This document shows, piece after piece, positions 63,364 to 64,000 of a stretch of DNA of 64,000 bases. Both the position numbers and the translations under genes were made by a program. Position 1 is the stretch's first letter. The number at the start of each line of letters is the position of its first letter. This stretch comes from PALSA-612 sp963773055 (GTDB taxonomy: Bacteria; Actinomycetota; Thermoleophilia; Gaiellales; Gaiellaceae). Where the stretch lies: positions 1,860,001 to 1,924,000 of the forward strand of contig CAVYZL010000006.1 in the NCBI GenBank assembly GCA_963773055.1, in the 5' to 3' direction. Below the pieces are notes generated by a model. It did not search any database. It was not told the origin of the DNA and saw only the letters and a list, made by a program, of their open reading frames with translations.

Positions 63364-63453
63364 GCGCCCGAGACCACCCGCGACGAAGACCACTCCGGAA
63401 AGGGCGGCGCCGACTCTCATCGAGCGAGAGTACCGCTCGGCGATGGCGACTCT

Positions 63454-64000
63454 CTAGTCGAGAGACGTCTTCGCCGCTGCGGCCGCTGCGGCCCAGCGCT
63501 CGTCGTGGCGACGGATGCGGTCGGGGTCGGCGCCGCGGTGCTCCGCGAGGTCGACGGTCAGGAGCTGGAACTGCACGATGTCGACGACCGGATGGCGGGT
63601 CGGCACGAGCGTCACGTCGGCGCCGAGCTGCTCGAGAGCCGCGGCGGCGGCATGAGCCCGGTCCGCGGCGCGGCCCTGACCCTCGAGCACGAATGCCCGC
63701 ACGGACTCGTCGACGGCCGCGAGGTAGCCGTGCAGGAGCTGCTCCGTCTCGTACGGCTCGGCCGCGACGTAAGCCCCTTCGCGGAGCTTCAAGACCGCCT
63801 CCTGGGCCGTCGGCCAGTCGCGCCCGGCGCCTGCGACGAGCCAGCGCTCGTGGTCGGAGACGGGCAGGCGAGGCCCCGCGAGGACGCCCTCGACGGCGTC
63901 CGGAAGCCACGCGACGTCCTCGCCCTGCAGCGCCGCCAGGCATGCAACGCGCAGCCGTGTAGCTCGCGGTGTGGCACCAGCTCTCCTCGACCTGAGGCGT
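63454..64000 (-). CDS. SIS-domain sugar-phosphate isomerase/deaminase-like protein (5' end beyond window, one frame change)
   Basis: The minus-strand frame ending at 63454 reads AGAGRDWPTAQEAVLKLREG, then AYVAAEPYETEQLLHGYL. This is the second SIS (phosphosugar-binding) domain pattern of GlmS/AgaS-type proteins. At the window edge a different frame reads EESWCHTASYTAA, a first-domain pattern, implying a frame change near 63955. The 5' part is outside the window. Function would be isomerase or deaminase on an amino-sugar phosphate; no active-site residue can be checked. Confidence 0.65.
   Translation of the reverse strand, partial: RLRSRRAGATPRATRLRVACLAALQGEDVAWLPDAVEGVLAGPRLPVSDHERWLVAGAGRDWPTAQEAVLKLREGAYVAAEPYETEQLLHGYLAAVDESVRAFVLEGQGRAADRAHAAAAALEQLGADVTLVPTRHPVVDIVQFQLLTVDLAEHRGADPDRIRRHDERWAAAAAAAKTSLD

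Overview
The window is very GC-rich DNA with tightly packed genes, many GTG and TTG starts, and a large number of 4-base stop/start overlaps (ATGA, GTGA, TTGA). The gene set has a fused homocysteine methyltransferase/methylenetetrahydrofolate reductase, a KorAB 2-oxoacid:ferredoxin oxidoreductase, a PPi-type phosphofructokinase, DipZ, PAC2 and a TTGACA/TAGGGT promoter. Together these point to a chromosomal segment of a high-GC actinobacterium. A deep-branching class such as Thermoleophilia (Gaiellales/Solirubrobacterales) is my best guess, by inference only. I see one tRNA (Asp-GTC) and no rRNA, CRISPR array, insertion sequence or phage gene.

Layout. 1-335 is a non-coding leader with three hairpins. 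0.3-5.9 kb holds the methionine/folate fusion enzyme, a secreted glycosidase-like protein, tRNA-Asp, and a divergent TetR/oxidoreductase pair with a clear operator. 5.9-8.9 kb is a two-component system bracketed by two paralogous small secreted proteins that share an 18/20 upstream motif. 8.9-15.1 kb is envelope-related: a cellulose-synthase-like glycosyltransferase, a coupled operon of three exported proteins (beta-propeller-like, NlpC/P60-like, lipoprotein) and a collagen-like/lamin-tail protein. 15.1-18.6 kb has a PAS-PAS-metallo-beta-lactamase operon divergent from a MarR-MFS operon. 18.7-21 kb has two secreted proteins with RTX-type repeats. 21-25 kb is central metabolism (PfkA, KorA, KorB). 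25-29.3 kb is membrane and polysaccharide enzymes. 29.3-31 kb has AlkA and ProC. 31-33.8 kb holds a receptor-like nucleotidyl cyclase and a TPR-like partner. 33.9-39.7 kb has MsrA, an ICMT-like enzyme and a thiolase/FadB beta-oxidation pair. 39.8-46.9 kb has a glycosidase-like/deacetylase fusion, an SF2 helicase and DipZ. 46.9-50.2 kb is Tag-PAC2-SelD and a short-chain dehydrogenase. 51.1-52.9 kb is the most unusual locus (below). 52.9-64 kb holds a TetR/drug-efflux pair, an acyl-CoA synthetase-like enzyme, NadE, a Mug-Nudix fusion, a class V aminotransferase, a broken M20 peptidase, an epimerase and the end of a SIS-domain protein.

Best candidate for a new system: an XRE-type regulator with a long TPR array is followed 24 bases later by a 34-codon gene with an excellent Shine-Dalgarno, encoding a hydrophobic peptide. 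This is the arrangement of RRNPP peptide quorum-sensing pairs. Upstream of the regulator lies a large dyad and a strong divergent promoter driving an apparently non-coding transcript of about 160 nt that ends in a terminator. Other points of interest are the two-component system with its duplicated target motif, a cyclase fused to a type I periplasmic-binding domain, and the Mug-Nudix fusion.

Caution: five genes (15.1, 19.3, 50.2, 61.1 and 63.5 kb) contain single-base frame changes with otherwise well conserved protein on both sides. This may be residual sequencing error rather than true gene decay.
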